Source: Gloeomargarita sp. SRBZ-1_bins_9 | GTDB taxonomy: Bacteria > Cyanobacteriota > Cyanobacteriia > Gloeomargaritales > Gloeomargaritaceae | Assembly (NCBI GenBank): GCA_039794565.1 | Contig: JAUQVX010000003.1 | Location: 62,001 to 126,000, forward strand | Length of the DNA: 64,000 bases | Direction: 5' to 3' | In this document: piece by piece, positions 1-8,616 of the stretch | Position numbering within the stretch: the stretch's first letter is position 1 | Layout: each line of letters begins with the position of its first letter | The notes under the pieces: generated by a model | Database searches by the model: none | What the model was told of the DNA's origin: nothing | Seen by the model: the letters and a program-made list of their open reading frames with translations, nothing else | Position numbers and translations under genes: made by a program

Positions 1-2
1 CG

Positions 3-710
3 CCGACAGCAACGGTGACCGTAGCCGAGTATCAACAGGCCGCCCAAGCCCTGATTGCCGATTACCAGCGCCGGGGGATTACGCCGTTACTGGTGGGGGG
101 CAGTGGGCTATACATCCAGGCCGTGGTCCAGGGGTTAAAGATTCCGCCGGTGCCGCCCCAACCCCAGTTACGCCAGCAACTGGCCACCTACAGCCAGCCA
201 GAGCGCTATCAGTTTTTGCAGCAGGTGGACCCTGCCAGTGCCGCCAAAATCCATCCCCACGACGCCGTGCGCACCCTGCGGGCCTTGGAGGTCTATTATG
301 TGACCGGCACTCCCTTGTCCCAATGCCAAGGCCAAGCCCCGCCGGACTATCCGGTACTGTTTCTCTATCTCGACAGCCAGCAATTGGCCCAACGCATTGC
401 CCGGCGCACCGCCCAGATGTTTGCCCAGGGGCTGGTGGAGGAAACCCAGTATCTGCGAGCCACCTACGGCGCCGATTTACCCCTGCTCAAAACCTTGGGC
501 TATCGGGAAGTAGGCCTGTATCTGGACAGAGCCATAGACCTGGAACAGGCCAGAGCCCTGGTCATCCACCACACCCGCCGGTTGGCCAAGCAACAGCGCA
601 CCTGGTTTCGCGCTCAACCAGGACGGGTCCATCTGGAGGCCGACCGACCTGACCTGGTCCCTTATGCCTGGCAAAAAGTGCAGGATTTTCTGAGGGCCAT
701 CAGCTACTGA
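3..710 (+). CDS. miaA: tRNA dimethylallyltransferase MiaA, 3' part
   Basis: This enzyme transfers a dimethylallyl group to N6 of A37 in tRNAs that read UNN codons. The reading frame is open to the left edge, so the N-terminal third with the P-loop lies outside the window. What remains carries the typical middle and C-terminal MiaA blocks: KIHPHDAVRTLRALEVYYVTG, the LGYREVG segment, and the terminal helix HHTRRLAKQQRTWFR. The 3' end overlaps the opposing permease gene by 7 bases. The family assignment is secure; the start is not visible. Confidence 0.93.
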   Translation, partial: PTATVTVAEYQQAAQALIADYQRRGITPLLVGGSGLYIQAVVQGLKIPPVPPQPQLRQQLATYSQPERYQFLQQVDPASAAKIHPHDAVRTLRALEVYYVTGTPLSQCQGQAPPDYPVLFLYLDSQQLAQRIARRTAQMFAQGLVEETQYLRATYGADLPLLKTLGYREVGLYLDRAIDLEQARALVIHHTRRLAKQQRTWFRAQPGRVHLEADRPDLVPYAWQKVQDFLRAISY

Positions 711-2311
711 TCTGACTCGCGGGCGATTTGGCGACACAAAACCAGCACCGGGACCATGCCCACCACCACCAGGGCCAGCGCCGGACCAGACGCCTCGATC
801 AAGCGGGAATCCTGGGCGTAGCGATAAACCCGCACCGCCAGCGTGTCGAAATTAAAAGGGCGGATGATGAGCGTAGCCGGCAACTCCTTAGCCACATCCA
901 CAAACACCAAAATGGCTGCGCTGGCTAATGTCCCGGCCATCAGGGGTATATGCACCCGCCACAGGGCACTCCAGGGCCGGTGACCCAAACTGCGGGCTGC
1001 CTCGTCCAACTCCGGTGCAAGGCGCGCCAAACCCGCCTCCACCGCGCTCAGGGCCAGGGCCAAGTACCGCACCAGGTAGGCAAAGATGAGAGCCGCCACC
1101 GTTCCCCCCACCACCATCCGGCCGAGGGCACCGTCTAGCCACCCCAGCACCAGCAGTACCCCCACGGCAATCACCGACCCCGGTACGGCATAGCCCATGG
1201 CCGCTAGGCGAGAAACCCAAGCCACCGGGCCGCCCCCCAGCAACCGCTGCCCATACCCCAAAAACAGAGCTATCCCCAAAGCCAGTACCGCCGTCAGCAC
1301 CGCCAAGAAGCAGGTATGGCGAGCCGAGGCCCAAAATGTGGCGTCAAAGGTCTCCGTGCGGTAGCGCACCGCCAGCTCCAGCAGCACCCCCCCTGGAATG
1401 CCAAACCCAATCGTCACCGGCACCGCACAGGTCAACCAGGCCATGACGGCCACCGGACCCTTGAGATACAGCCGTGTTGGGGGTGTGGGCGTGCCCTTGT
1501 CCGCATAGCGCACCTGCTGTCGCGAAACCAACTCCAACGCCACCAGGGCAAACACAAACACCAGCAAACAGACCGACAACTGCGTAGCCGCGATGCGGTC
1601 CCCCAGGTTGTACCAGGTGCGGTAAATCCCTGTGGTAAACACCAGCACCCCAAAGTAGTCTACCACCCCAAAATCCGCCAGGGTTTCCATTAGGGCCAAG
1701 GCCAACCCCGCCATCATCGCCGGACGGGCCAGAGGCAGCGCTACCCGCCAAAACGTCCCCCACAGGGAATGCCCCAGCAATCGGCTGGCCTCCAGCAGCG
1801 CCCGGGACTGTTGCCGAAAACTCGCCCGCACCAGCAGATAGACATAGGGATACAGCACGCAGACAAACATCACAATGGCACCAGGGAGCGAGCGGATATG
1901 GGGGAACCAGTACTGTCCCACCTGCCAACCCGTCACTTCCCGCAGCCAGCGCTGGACCGGCCCAAACACCTCCAACAATTCCGTGTAGGCAAATGCCAGG
2001 ACATAAGCCGGTGCAGCAAAGGGCAACACCAAAGCCCACTCCCAAAACCGCCGCCCCGGAAATTCACACACCCCCACCAGCCAAGCCGTGGCCACCCCCA
2101 CCGTCACCACACCAACAGCCACCCCCCCTGCCAAAATCAACGTATTGGCGATGTACGTTGGGAGAACTGTCCTCCACAGGTGTTGCCACACCTCTGGGCG
2201 GGGCGTGAACACGCTGGCTAAGACCACCAACACCGGGATGGAAAAGACCCCGGCGACCACCAGCCCGCCCCACCCCCACACCGACAGCCATCGCCCAAAC
2301 CGATATTTCAT
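704..2311 (-). CDS. futB: Fe(III) ABC transporter permease, FutB-like
   Basis: A 535-residue inner-membrane permease made of two fused transport domains. Each half ends in an EAA loop that contacts the ATPase: EASRLLGHSLWGTFWRVALP in the first and EAARSLGHRPWSALWRVHIP in the second. About twelve hydrophobic segments are visible. The double-length permease is the FutB/SfuB/FbpB arrangement of ferric-iron importers. The adjacent divergent gene encodes the matching ATPase. No substrate-binding protein (FutA) is present in the window, so iron as substrate is inferred from family; thiamine or another oxyanion-type substrate is less likely. Confidence 0.85.
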   Translation of the reverse strand: MKYRFGRWLSVWGWGGLVVAGVFSIPVLVVLASVFTPRPEVWQHLWRTVLPTYIANTLILAGGVAVGVVTVGVATAWLVGVCEFPGRRFWEWALVLPFAAPAYVLAFAYTELLEVFGPVQRWLREVTGWQVGQYWFPHIRSLPGAIVMFVCVLYPYVYLLVRASFRQQSRALLEASRLLGHSLWGTFWRVALPLARPAMMAGLALALMETLADFGVVDYFGVLVFTTGIYRTWYNLGDRIAATQLSVCLLVFVFALVALELVSRQQVRYADKGTPTPPTRLYLKGPVAVMAWLTCAVPVTIGFGIPGGVLLELAVRYRTETFDATFWASARHTCFLAVLTAVLALGIALFLGYGQRLLGGGPVAWVSRLAAMGYAVPGSVIAVGVLLVLGWLDGALGRMVVGGTVAALIFAYLVRYLALALSAVEAGLARLAPELDEAARSLGHRPWSALWRVHIPLMAGTLASAAILVFVDVAKELPATLIIRPFNFDTLAVRVYRYAQDSRLIEASGPALALVVVGMVPVLVLCRQIARESDQ

Positions 2312-2331
2312 GCCCTAAACTGGAGGACGAA

Positions 2332-2354
2332 CTATTGAACTTATTTTGCAATAG
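2332..2354. promoter_or_regulatory. Inverted repeat between divergent futB and futC
   Basis: CTATTG at 2332-2337 and CAATAG at 2349-2354 form a perfect 6-base inverted repeat around an 11-base A+T-rich centre. It sits in the only gap between the two iron-transport genes, which face away from each other. A shared operator for a metal-responsive repressor is plausible. It does not read as a good match to the classical Fur box. Confidence 0.3.
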
Positions 2355-2373
2355 AAGGGATGCGGGTACGCCC

Positions 2374-3438
2374 ATGGAAGCACCAGCCTTACTGCGGGTC
2401 GAAGGGTTGAGTTACCGGTTTCCTCGCCAGCTACAGCCTACGCTAGCGGACATCTACTTCACCCTGGCGCCGGGGGAAATCCTGGGCCTGTTGGGGGCAT
2501 CCGGCTGTGGCAAAACGACGCTCCTGCGATTGATTGCCGGTTTCATTGCGCCCACGGGGGGGCGGATTTATTTGGCAGAAAGACTAGTGGCTGGAGAGGG
2601 ACAGTGGGTGCCCCCGGAACAACGGGGCTTGGGGATGGTGTTTCAGGATTTGGCCCTGTTTCCCCACCTGCGGGTCTGGCAGAATGTGGCCTTTGGGTTG
2701 CGGCATTGGTCAGCAGCGGCCCGCCGGCAACGGGTGCAGCAGGTGCTGGAACTGGTGAAGTTACCCGACTACGGCAACCGCTACCCCCACCAACTCTCCG
2801 GTGGGCAGCAGCAACGGGTGGCTTTAGCGCGGGCTTTGGCGCCCCAACCCCGGTTGCTTTTGCTGGATGAACCCCTATCCAACCTGGACGCCCAGGTGCG
2901 GCAGCAGTTGCGGCACGACATCCGGCGGATTCTCAAAAGCACCGGCACCGGCGGCATTTTTGTCACCCATGATCGGGAGGAGGCCTTTGCCGTGTGTGAC
3001 CGCATCGCCGTCTTGCACCGGGGGCGGCTGGAACAGATCGGTACCCCCGCCGAACTCTACCATCAACCGGCATCGCGGGTGGTGGCGGAACTGGTGACCC
3101 AGGCGAATTGGTTGCCGGCGGTGCCCCAGGGAGAGACAGCCTGGCAGACGGACATTGGGGTGATTACGGGATTGACAGCCCCTATGCCGGTGGCCAGCCC
3201 CTGTGAACTCATGATTCCCCAGGAGAATGTGTATCTGGAGCCGGACGAGCAGGGGGAATCCGTGGTCCAGGACGGGCAGTTTCTCGGGCGGGAGTACCGC
3301 TACTGTTTAACCATCCCGTCGGGGCGGGAGCTGCACGCCCGGGTGTCCCAGGGACCGTTGCTGCCGGTGGGAACGCGGGTGCGCTTGCGAGTCAAACCGG
3401 AGGGGGTGCGAGTGTTTGCGTCGCCCCATGGCCCCTAA
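2374..3438 (+). CDS. futC: Fe(III) ABC transporter ATP-binding protein, FutC-like
   Basis: A 354-residue ATPase that would energise the neighbouring permease. Visible motifs are Walker A GASGCGKTT, the Q-loop in VFQDLALFPHLR, signature LSGGQQQRVALARAL, Walker B LLLLDEPLSNLD and the switch histidine in FVTHDREEA. A C-terminal TOBE-like extension of about 110 residues is typical of the ferric/molybdate/maltose ATPase group. I chose the ATG at 2374. An in-frame TTG at 2335 has a strong GGAGGA seven bases upstream and is a real alternative, but it would lie inside the inverted repeat and leave only 23 bases between divergent starts. Confidence 0.88.
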   Translation: MEAPALLRVEGLSYRFPRQLQPTLADIYFTLAPGEILGLLGASGCGKTTLLRLIAGFIAPTGGRIYLAERLVAGEGQWVPPEQRGLGMVFQDLALFPHLRVWQNVAFGLRHWSAAARRQRVQQVLELVKLPDYGNRYPHQLSGGQQQRVALARALAPQPRLLLLDEPLSNLDAQVRQQLRHDIRRILKSTGTGGIFVTHDREEAFAVCDRIAVLHRGRLEQIGTPAELYHQPASRVVAELVTQANWLPAVPQGETAWQTDIGVITGLTAPMPVASPCELMIPQENVYLEPDEQGESVVQDGQFLGREYRYCLTIPSGRELHARVSQGPLLPVGTRVRLRVKPEGVRVFASPHGP

Positions 3439-4168
3439 CGCACTGCGGGCCTACCAACGCCTGGCTATTGCCCCCCAGCAAATCCAAGGGCAGCAGGTGC
3501 ACTTGACGCCCCCCCAACGGCACTACCTGGAACGGGTGTTGCGGCTCCGGTCCGGGGAACGCTTTATTGCCATGGACGGGCAGGGGCACTGGTGGCTGGC
3601 AGAATTGACAGCGCCCGGCCAGGCCCGGTTGGGGGACCTGCTGCCGGTGGATTGTGAACTGCCGGCGCCGGTGGTACTGGTGATGGGAATTCCCAAGGGG
3701 GATGGGATGGATCAGGTGCTGCGCCAGGTGACGGAGTTGGGGGTGCGGCGGGTGATACCTTTGCTGACGGAGCGGACCCAGGTGCAGCCGGGGGCAGGGC
3801 GTCTACAGCGCTGGCAACGCATCGCGACGGAGGCGGCTGAACAGTCCTGGCGCCAGTGGATTCCCCAGATCACTCCTACGTTGGGGTTGGCGGAGGCTTG
3901 GGCGCAGGTGGCCCCCATGCGCTGTTTGGTCTGTGCACCGGATCAGGATGCGCCCCATCTGTTAAACGTCCTGGGCCAGCCGGAACCCCTGGCGCTATGG
4001 GTCGGGCCGGAGGGGGGCTGGAGCGGGAGCGAGTTGGCCTGGTTCCGCCGGCAGGGAGCGACTTTCGTTTCTCTGGGTAAGCGGGTTTTGCGCACGGTGA
4101 CGGCACCGGTGGTGGCTCTAGCCTTGGTTGCGGCATCATGGGAAAAGTCTGCAGGAGCGATGCCATGA
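3428..4168 (+). CDS. rsmE: 16S rRNA m3U1498 methyltransferase RsmE
   Basis: A 246-residue SPOUT-fold enzyme that methylates U1498 of 16S rRNA. The N-terminal PUA-like part holds HYLERVLRLRSGE. The C-terminal knot holds the SAM-binding LWVGPEGGWSGSE and the LGKRVLRTVTAP block. The last block usually reads LRTETA in bacteria; here the glutamate is valine. The chosen ATG overlaps the end of futC by 11 bases, and the stop overlaps the next start as ATGA. These three genes therefore probably share one transcript. Confidence 0.92.
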   Translation: MAPNALRAYQRLAIAPQQIQGQQVHLTPPQRHYLERVLRLRSGERFIAMDGQGHWWLAELTAPGQARLGDLLPVDCELPAPVVLVMGIPKGDGMDQVLRQVTELGVRRVIPLLTERTQVQPGAGRLQRWQRIATEAAEQSWRQWIPQITPTLGLAEAWAQVAPMRCLVCAPDQDAPHLLNVLGQPEPLALWVGPEGGWSGSELAWFRRQGATFVSLGKRVLRTVTAPVVALALVAASWEKSAGAMP

Positions 4169-5952
4169 CGGTGACCTACGCCCGCGAGTGGGATTTGTCG
4201 GGGCTGTACCAGGGTTTAGACGATCCCCGCCTAGACCAGGACTTACAGGCACTGCACGCCCAGGCGACGGCCTTTCGGGAGCAGTACCGGGGGCGGGTGG
4301 CCCAATTAACGCCGGAGCAGGTGCGCACGGCCCTGCAAACCCTGGAGGCCCTGTGGGAGCGGGTGGGATATGGCTGGGCCTATCCGGCCTTGCGCTTTGC
4401 CGCCGACACGCGGGATACCCAAGCGCGGCAGGTGCTGGACCGGGTACGCCAGACCGTGACCCAGATCGAAAACCAGGTGTTGTTTTTTGCTCTGGAGTTG
4501 CAGCAGTTGCCGCCGGCGCAGTTGACTGCTTTGGCCCAATCCCCCGTCCTGGCAACGTATCAGCACTATTTGGAACGGCTGCGGTTGCTCCAGCCCTATC
4601 AACTGCCCGAGGCGGTGGAACAGACCCGCAACCAGGACAGTTTGACGGGGCGGCAGGCATTTATCCAGTTGCATACGCTGCACCAGGGGTCGCTGCGCTA
4701 TCGGCCTGTAACGACGCCGGAGGGCAAGACGGCGGAGTTGGAGGCGGAGCTGGGGGCCTTACTGCAGCACCCCGACCCGGATACGCGCTACCAGGCCTAC
4801 ACCAGCATCCGGGAGCAACTGGCGGCCCACAATCTGCTGTATGGCTACATCCTGAACACCCTTGCCCAGGACCATCACTTGGAAAACCAGATGCGGGGTT
4901 ATCCATCCACCCTGGCCAAGCAATTACTGGCGGATGAGGTGCCGGAGGCGGTGTTTCAGACCATCATGCAGGGAACGGCGGCGCGCTATGACCTGTTTCA
5001 GCGCTATTACCGGCGCAAGGGGGAAGTCCTAGGGATGAAAATGCGCACCTGTGATGTCATCGCCCCCTGGCCGACTCAACAGCCGGTGGAGCTGCGGGTG
5101 GACTACGACCGGGGGGTGGAACTCCTGTTGCAGGCCCTGGAGCAGTTCAGTCCGGTGTACCGCCAGCGGGCGGAGGAGTTTTTCCGGCGCCGGTGGGTGG
5201 ATGCCCAGGTGCGCCCAGGCAAACAGGGGGGAGCGTTTTGCGCCTATGTCCACGGCAAAAACAGTTTTCTGCTGCTTTCTTACACCGACGATGTCCACTC
5301 GCTCTTTACCCTGGCCCACGAGTTGGGGCACGGGCTGCACTATACCTGGATCAGCGAAAAACAAACCTACTTCAACAGCAGCCCCCCCCTGGTGTTGGCG
5401 GAAATTGCGTCGGTGTTTAACGAGTTGCTGTTGTTGGATTATTTATTGGACCAGGCAGACCGGCAGCCGGATTGGCAGCGGGTATTGCTGGTGCGGTTGA
5501 TCGAGGACCAGTTGAATTTGCTGTTTCGCCAGAGCACAATCAGTCGCTTGGAGCTGGCGATTCACGAACGGGCGGCCCAGGGGAGTTTTGACCATGAATT
5601 TGTCAACCAAACTTGGCTGTCTCTGTATCAGGAGTTGTGCGGCGAGGCGGTGGAGGTGTTGCCGGAACATGCAGTGGACTGGGCGCGCATTAGCCACATC
5701 TTTTTCAAGCCCTTTTACTGCTACCAGTACACGGCGTCCAGTATTGTCAGTCTGGCGTGCTACCAGCAGTACCGGCAGCGGGGGGCGGATTTTATTCCGG
5801 GGTATTTGGCGTTGTTGGCGGCGGGGGGTTCCCAGGACCAGATCACGGCGCTGCGGCAGTACGTGGGGGTGGATTTGACCCGGCCAGAGACCACCGAGGC
5901 GGCCCTAGACATGGTGGCGGAACTGATCGACCGGCTGGAGGCCACGCTCTGA
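4165..5952 (+). CDS. pepF: M3-family oligoendopeptidase (PepF-like)
   Basis: A 595-residue cytosolic zinc metallopeptidase that trims short peptides. The zinc site is HELGH, with the first histidine near residue 385. The third ligand lies in the following PLVLAEIASVFNE helix. The whole C-terminal M3 domain is intact and the length matches bacterial oligoendopeptidase F. The ATG at 4165 is preferred because AGGAG lies seven bases before it and it forms an ATGA junction with rsmE. An upstream ATG at 4138 is possible but lacks such a site. Confidence 0.92.
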   Translation: MTVTYAREWDLSGLYQGLDDPRLDQDLQALHAQATAFREQYRGRVAQLTPEQVRTALQTLEALWERVGYGWAYPALRFAADTRDTQARQVLDRVRQTVTQIENQVLFFALELQQLPPAQLTALAQSPVLATYQHYLERLRLLQPYQLPEAVEQTRNQDSLTGRQAFIQLHTLHQGSLRYRPVTTPEGKTAELEAELGALLQHPDPDTRYQAYTSIREQLAAHNLLYGYILNTLAQDHHLENQMRGYPSTLAKQLLADEVPEAVFQTIMQGTAARYDLFQRYYRRKGEVLGMKMRTCDVIAPWPTQQPVELRVDYDRGVELLLQALEQFSPVYRQRAEEFFRRRWVDAQVRPGKQGGAFCAYVHGKNSFLLLSYTDDVHSLFTLAHELGHGLHYTWISEKQTYFNSSPPLVLAEIASVFNELLLLDYLLDQADRQPDWQRVLLVRLIEDQLNLLFRQSTISRLELAIHERAAQGSFDHEFVNQTWLSLYQELCGEAVEVLPEHAVDWARISHIFFKPFYCYQYTASSIVSLACYQQYRQRGADFIPGYLALLAAGGSQDQITALRQYVGVDLTRPETTEAALDMVAELIDRLEATL

Positions 5953-5964
5953 CCTGGTAAGCTG

Positions 5965-8616
5965 GTGGGAGATGGTTGGGGGTACAGGGTGTCATCACCC
6001 GACGGAGACAGACAATTACAGGCGCTGGTGCAGACAGTCGAGCAGTTGCAGCAGGCAACGACACCGGAGCAACTCTGGCGGCAGGCGGCCCAGTATCTCG
6101 CCCAGGAGGTACAGGCGACCTGCCCAGGACCGGTGTGGGTGTGGCTGGCCAGTTATGACCCGGAGCGGCAAACGCTAGTGGGACGGGACGGGGTGGTGCC
6201 TAACCCCAAGGAGGAAGGGACGCTGCTGCGGCAACGGCTGGCGGTGACGCCGGGGGATGTGTGGCAGCGGGTTTTAGCGCAGGGGCAGCCCCTGGATGTG
6301 CCGGACTGGAACAAGGAAGGACGCCGGGGAGAATGGGGGCAGCGATTGGGGCGCTGGCGACCCCTGGGGGTGACCCTGTATCCCTGGCCGGGGGGCACGG
6401 GCATCGCTTTTTTGGGGACGTCGGCCTGGGGGGCGGCCCTGAAACCGGACGGTAAACTGCGGGTGCGTCTATTGCTGGGGGAGCTGGTCCACCAGTGGCA
6501 GCGTTTGCAGGCCCAGCAGCAGCGGCAACGGGTGCAGCAGGCGGGGGAATGGCTCATGCATTTGATAGAGCAATGCTGGCGACGCCAGGGCGACGAGGAA
6601 CGGCTGGCATGGGTCCTGGAGCAGCTCCGGCAGGTGGTGGGCGCCGATCAGACGGTTTTTTATCGGTATGATGAGGCGGCGGGGCAATTTTGCTGGCAGG
6701 CGGGTGCACCCCCTGTACGCCCAGGAGAAACCGTGCCGCTGGGGGTTCTCCAAGGGTTGTACCAGGAGTTGCTGCTGGCTGACAGGGTGGTAATTAGCGA
6801 TGCGGCCCAGACCCGGATGCCGATTGGCGCGGCGTTTTGGCAACAGCACCAGGCCCAGGCGCTCCTGGCGGCACCGGTCTACGGCGGGGAAGGCAAGCAG
6901 CTGCTGGGGTTTTGTGCCTGTTTGCGTCGTCAGCCCTGGGCGTGGGATGCCTTGGCCACAACGGCGGTGCAGGGGGTAGCCCGGTTGCTGACCCTGCTGT
7001 TGTCCCTGGCCGATCTATCCCAGGCGGTGGCGCGGCTGGAAACGGAGCTGCAACTGCATATCGGCGTGGCGCGGGCGATGACCGGTTGGGCGGACTGGCA
7101 ACAGGCGCTGCAAAAAGCGGGGTACTTGCTCGACCAGCAGCTACCGGGGGACCGCTGGCTCCTGGTGCACCGGCATCCCGATAGGGGTCACTACGACCTG
7201 CTGTATCAGGGCGGCAAAAAACGCCCACTGGTGGGACCGCTACCGGCCTTGCACGAGTTGGACGCAGAAGTCCTGGGGCGGGACCAACCGGTTTTATGGG
7301 TGACTAACTGGCAAACGGACCTGAAACTCCTGACTTGGCAGCAGACGTTACAGGAGCAGGGGGTGCAGGCCGTGCTGGTGACTAACACTACACCGGGACA
7401 ACCGCCGGACATGCTGTTGGTGTTGGCCCACTCCCAACCCTACCCCTGGAGTGCTCGCGATGGGCAACTGGCCCAGGCGATGGCTCGGCAGTTGGGGGTG
7501 GTGGCGCGGCAATGGTGGCTCCAGCAGGCCCAGGAACACCAAACCCGCCTGTATCAGGCCCTGGTGGGAAGCATTGGCCTTTGGGACGACCCCCCGGCCC
7601 TGGTGCGGCATTTGGCCCAGACGCTGCAGGTGCCCCAGGTGGTGTGGGTGCAAGAGATACCCGGAACCCCAACCGCCCAGGTCGTGGCCGCCCACCCCCA
7701 CCTGGAACCTTTTGCGGTGGCGACCGACGCGCCTATCCCCTGGGTGGAGGACCCCTTACTGCAACGGGTGCTGAGCCAGCCGGAGCCTTGGGGGCAACAG
7801 GGCGTGGAGGTGGAACCGGTCACCCGGCGCTGGTTAACCGGTACGGGCATCGCGCGATTGCTGGCGGTTCCGGTGGGTCGGCAGAGGGTGTTGATGCTGC
7901 TGGACGGAGAAACGACTCCCTGGCCAGCGGCGGTGGTCCAGCTTTTGTCAGTTCTGGCCAAGGCGATGGCGCAGTGGCAGTCCCTACAGGCGGAGGCGCA
8001 GTCGTGGCGGCAGGGTTATCTGGCGTTGGCCTGTCAGGGCTGGTGGCAACAACAACAGTGGCCGGAATGGGCGGCGGACATCAAGGCGTTGCTGCCTGAC
8101 CGGTGGCTGGAAAAGGAACAGCAGGTCCAGCGCTGGCTCCAGCCGGATTTGACCCTGCAGCGCCAAATGGTGGGGGTGGTGGGGCTGTTGCGGCGGGCGG
8201 TGGCGCGAGTACAGGACTTCCTCAACCAAAAGCAACTGTGGTTTCGGGTGCATCCCCAGGGACTGGAAAAGGCGCAGGTGTGGGGGGATGGGGAACGGCT
8301 GGAGTTTATCCTGGCGGCATTGTTGCGCTGGGCCTGTCACCGCTCGCCCCGCCAGGGACGGGTGGATGTGTGGCTGCAACTTGTAGCGGATGGTCAATTG
8401 GAGGTGGCCATTACCGATTACGGTCCGGTTGCCCAGGGGTTGCTGGAGCAGTTGCGCCCCGACTACCTGGATAACCAGGCTGTGCTGGTGGATGGAGTCG
8501 TGCGGGAGTTAGGTTTATGCCGTCACCAGGTGCGCCAGATGGGGGGGGAACTGCGCTACGAGCAACTGCCGGACGGGCGCTTTTCCAGTCGTTTATGGCT
8601 GCCTTTGGCCCTATGA
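5965..8616 (+). CDS. Multi-GAF protein with degenerate histidine-kinase-like C-terminus
   Basis: An 883-residue soluble protein. I read four successive GAF-like segments (about residues 10-170, 200-345, 365-515 and 525-670), each with the alternating hydrophobic pattern and a 'LLAVPV' or 'LLAAPVY' type strand. The final 150 residues align with a kinase ATPase domain (GDGERLEFILAALL, ITDYGP, ELGLCRHQVRQMGGEL). No SHELRTP-type phosphoacceptor is seen, the N-box asparagine is replaced in LLRWACHRSP, and the glycine-rich lid is poor. It is probably a sensory or scaffold pseudokinase. The start is a GTG; a second GTG at 5989 is also possible. The gene ends in an ATGA overlap with the next gene. 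Confidence 0.7.
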   Translation: MGDGWGYRVSSPDGDRQLQALVQTVEQLQQATTPEQLWRQAAQYLAQEVQATCPGPVWVWLASYDPERQTLVGRDGVVPNPKEEGTLLRQRLAVTPGDVWQRVLAQGQPLDVPDWNKEGRRGEWGQRLGRWRPLGVTLYPWPGGTGIAFLGTSAWGAALKPDGKLRVRLLLGELVHQWQRLQAQQQRQRVQQAGEWLMHLIEQCWRRQGDEERLAWVLEQLRQVVGADQTVFYRYDEAAGQFCWQAGAPPVRPGETVPLGVLQGLYQELLLADRVVISDAAQTRMPIGAAFWQQHQAQALLAAPVYGGEGKQLLGFCACLRRQPWAWDALATTAVQGVARLLTLLLSLADLSQAVARLETELQLHIGVARAMTGWADWQQALQKAGYLLDQQLPGDRWLLVHRHPDRGHYDLLYQGGKKRPLVGPLPALHELDAEVLGRDQPVLWVTNWQTDLKLLTWQQTLQEQGVQAVLVTNTTPGQPPDMLLVLAHSQPYPWSARDGQLAQAMARQLGVVARQWWLQQAQEHQTRLYQALVGSIGLWDDPPALVRHLAQTLQVPQVVWVQEIPGTPTAQVVAAHPHLEPFAVATDAPIPWVEDPLLQRVLSQPEPWGQQGVEVEPVTRRWLTGTGIARLLAVPVGRQRVLMLLDGETTPWPAAVVQLLSVLAKAMAQWQSLQAEAQSWRQGYLALACQGWWQQQQWPEWAADIKALLPDRWLEKEQQVQRWLQPDLTLQRQMVGVVGLLRRAVARVQDFLNQKQLWFRVHPQGLEKAQVWGDGERLEFILAALLRWACHRSPRQGRVDVWLQLVADGQLEVAITDYGPVAQGLLEQLRPDYLDNQAVLVDGVVRELGLCRHQVRQMGGELRYEQLPDGRFSSRLWLPLAL

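Noticed and set aside
4128-4937. Long plus-strand open frame (269 codons) inside the peptidase gene
   Set aside because: It is a shadow frame of the oligoendopeptidase. The translation is a Gly/Ala/Pro-rich run without domain pattern, as expected in G+C-rich coding DNA.
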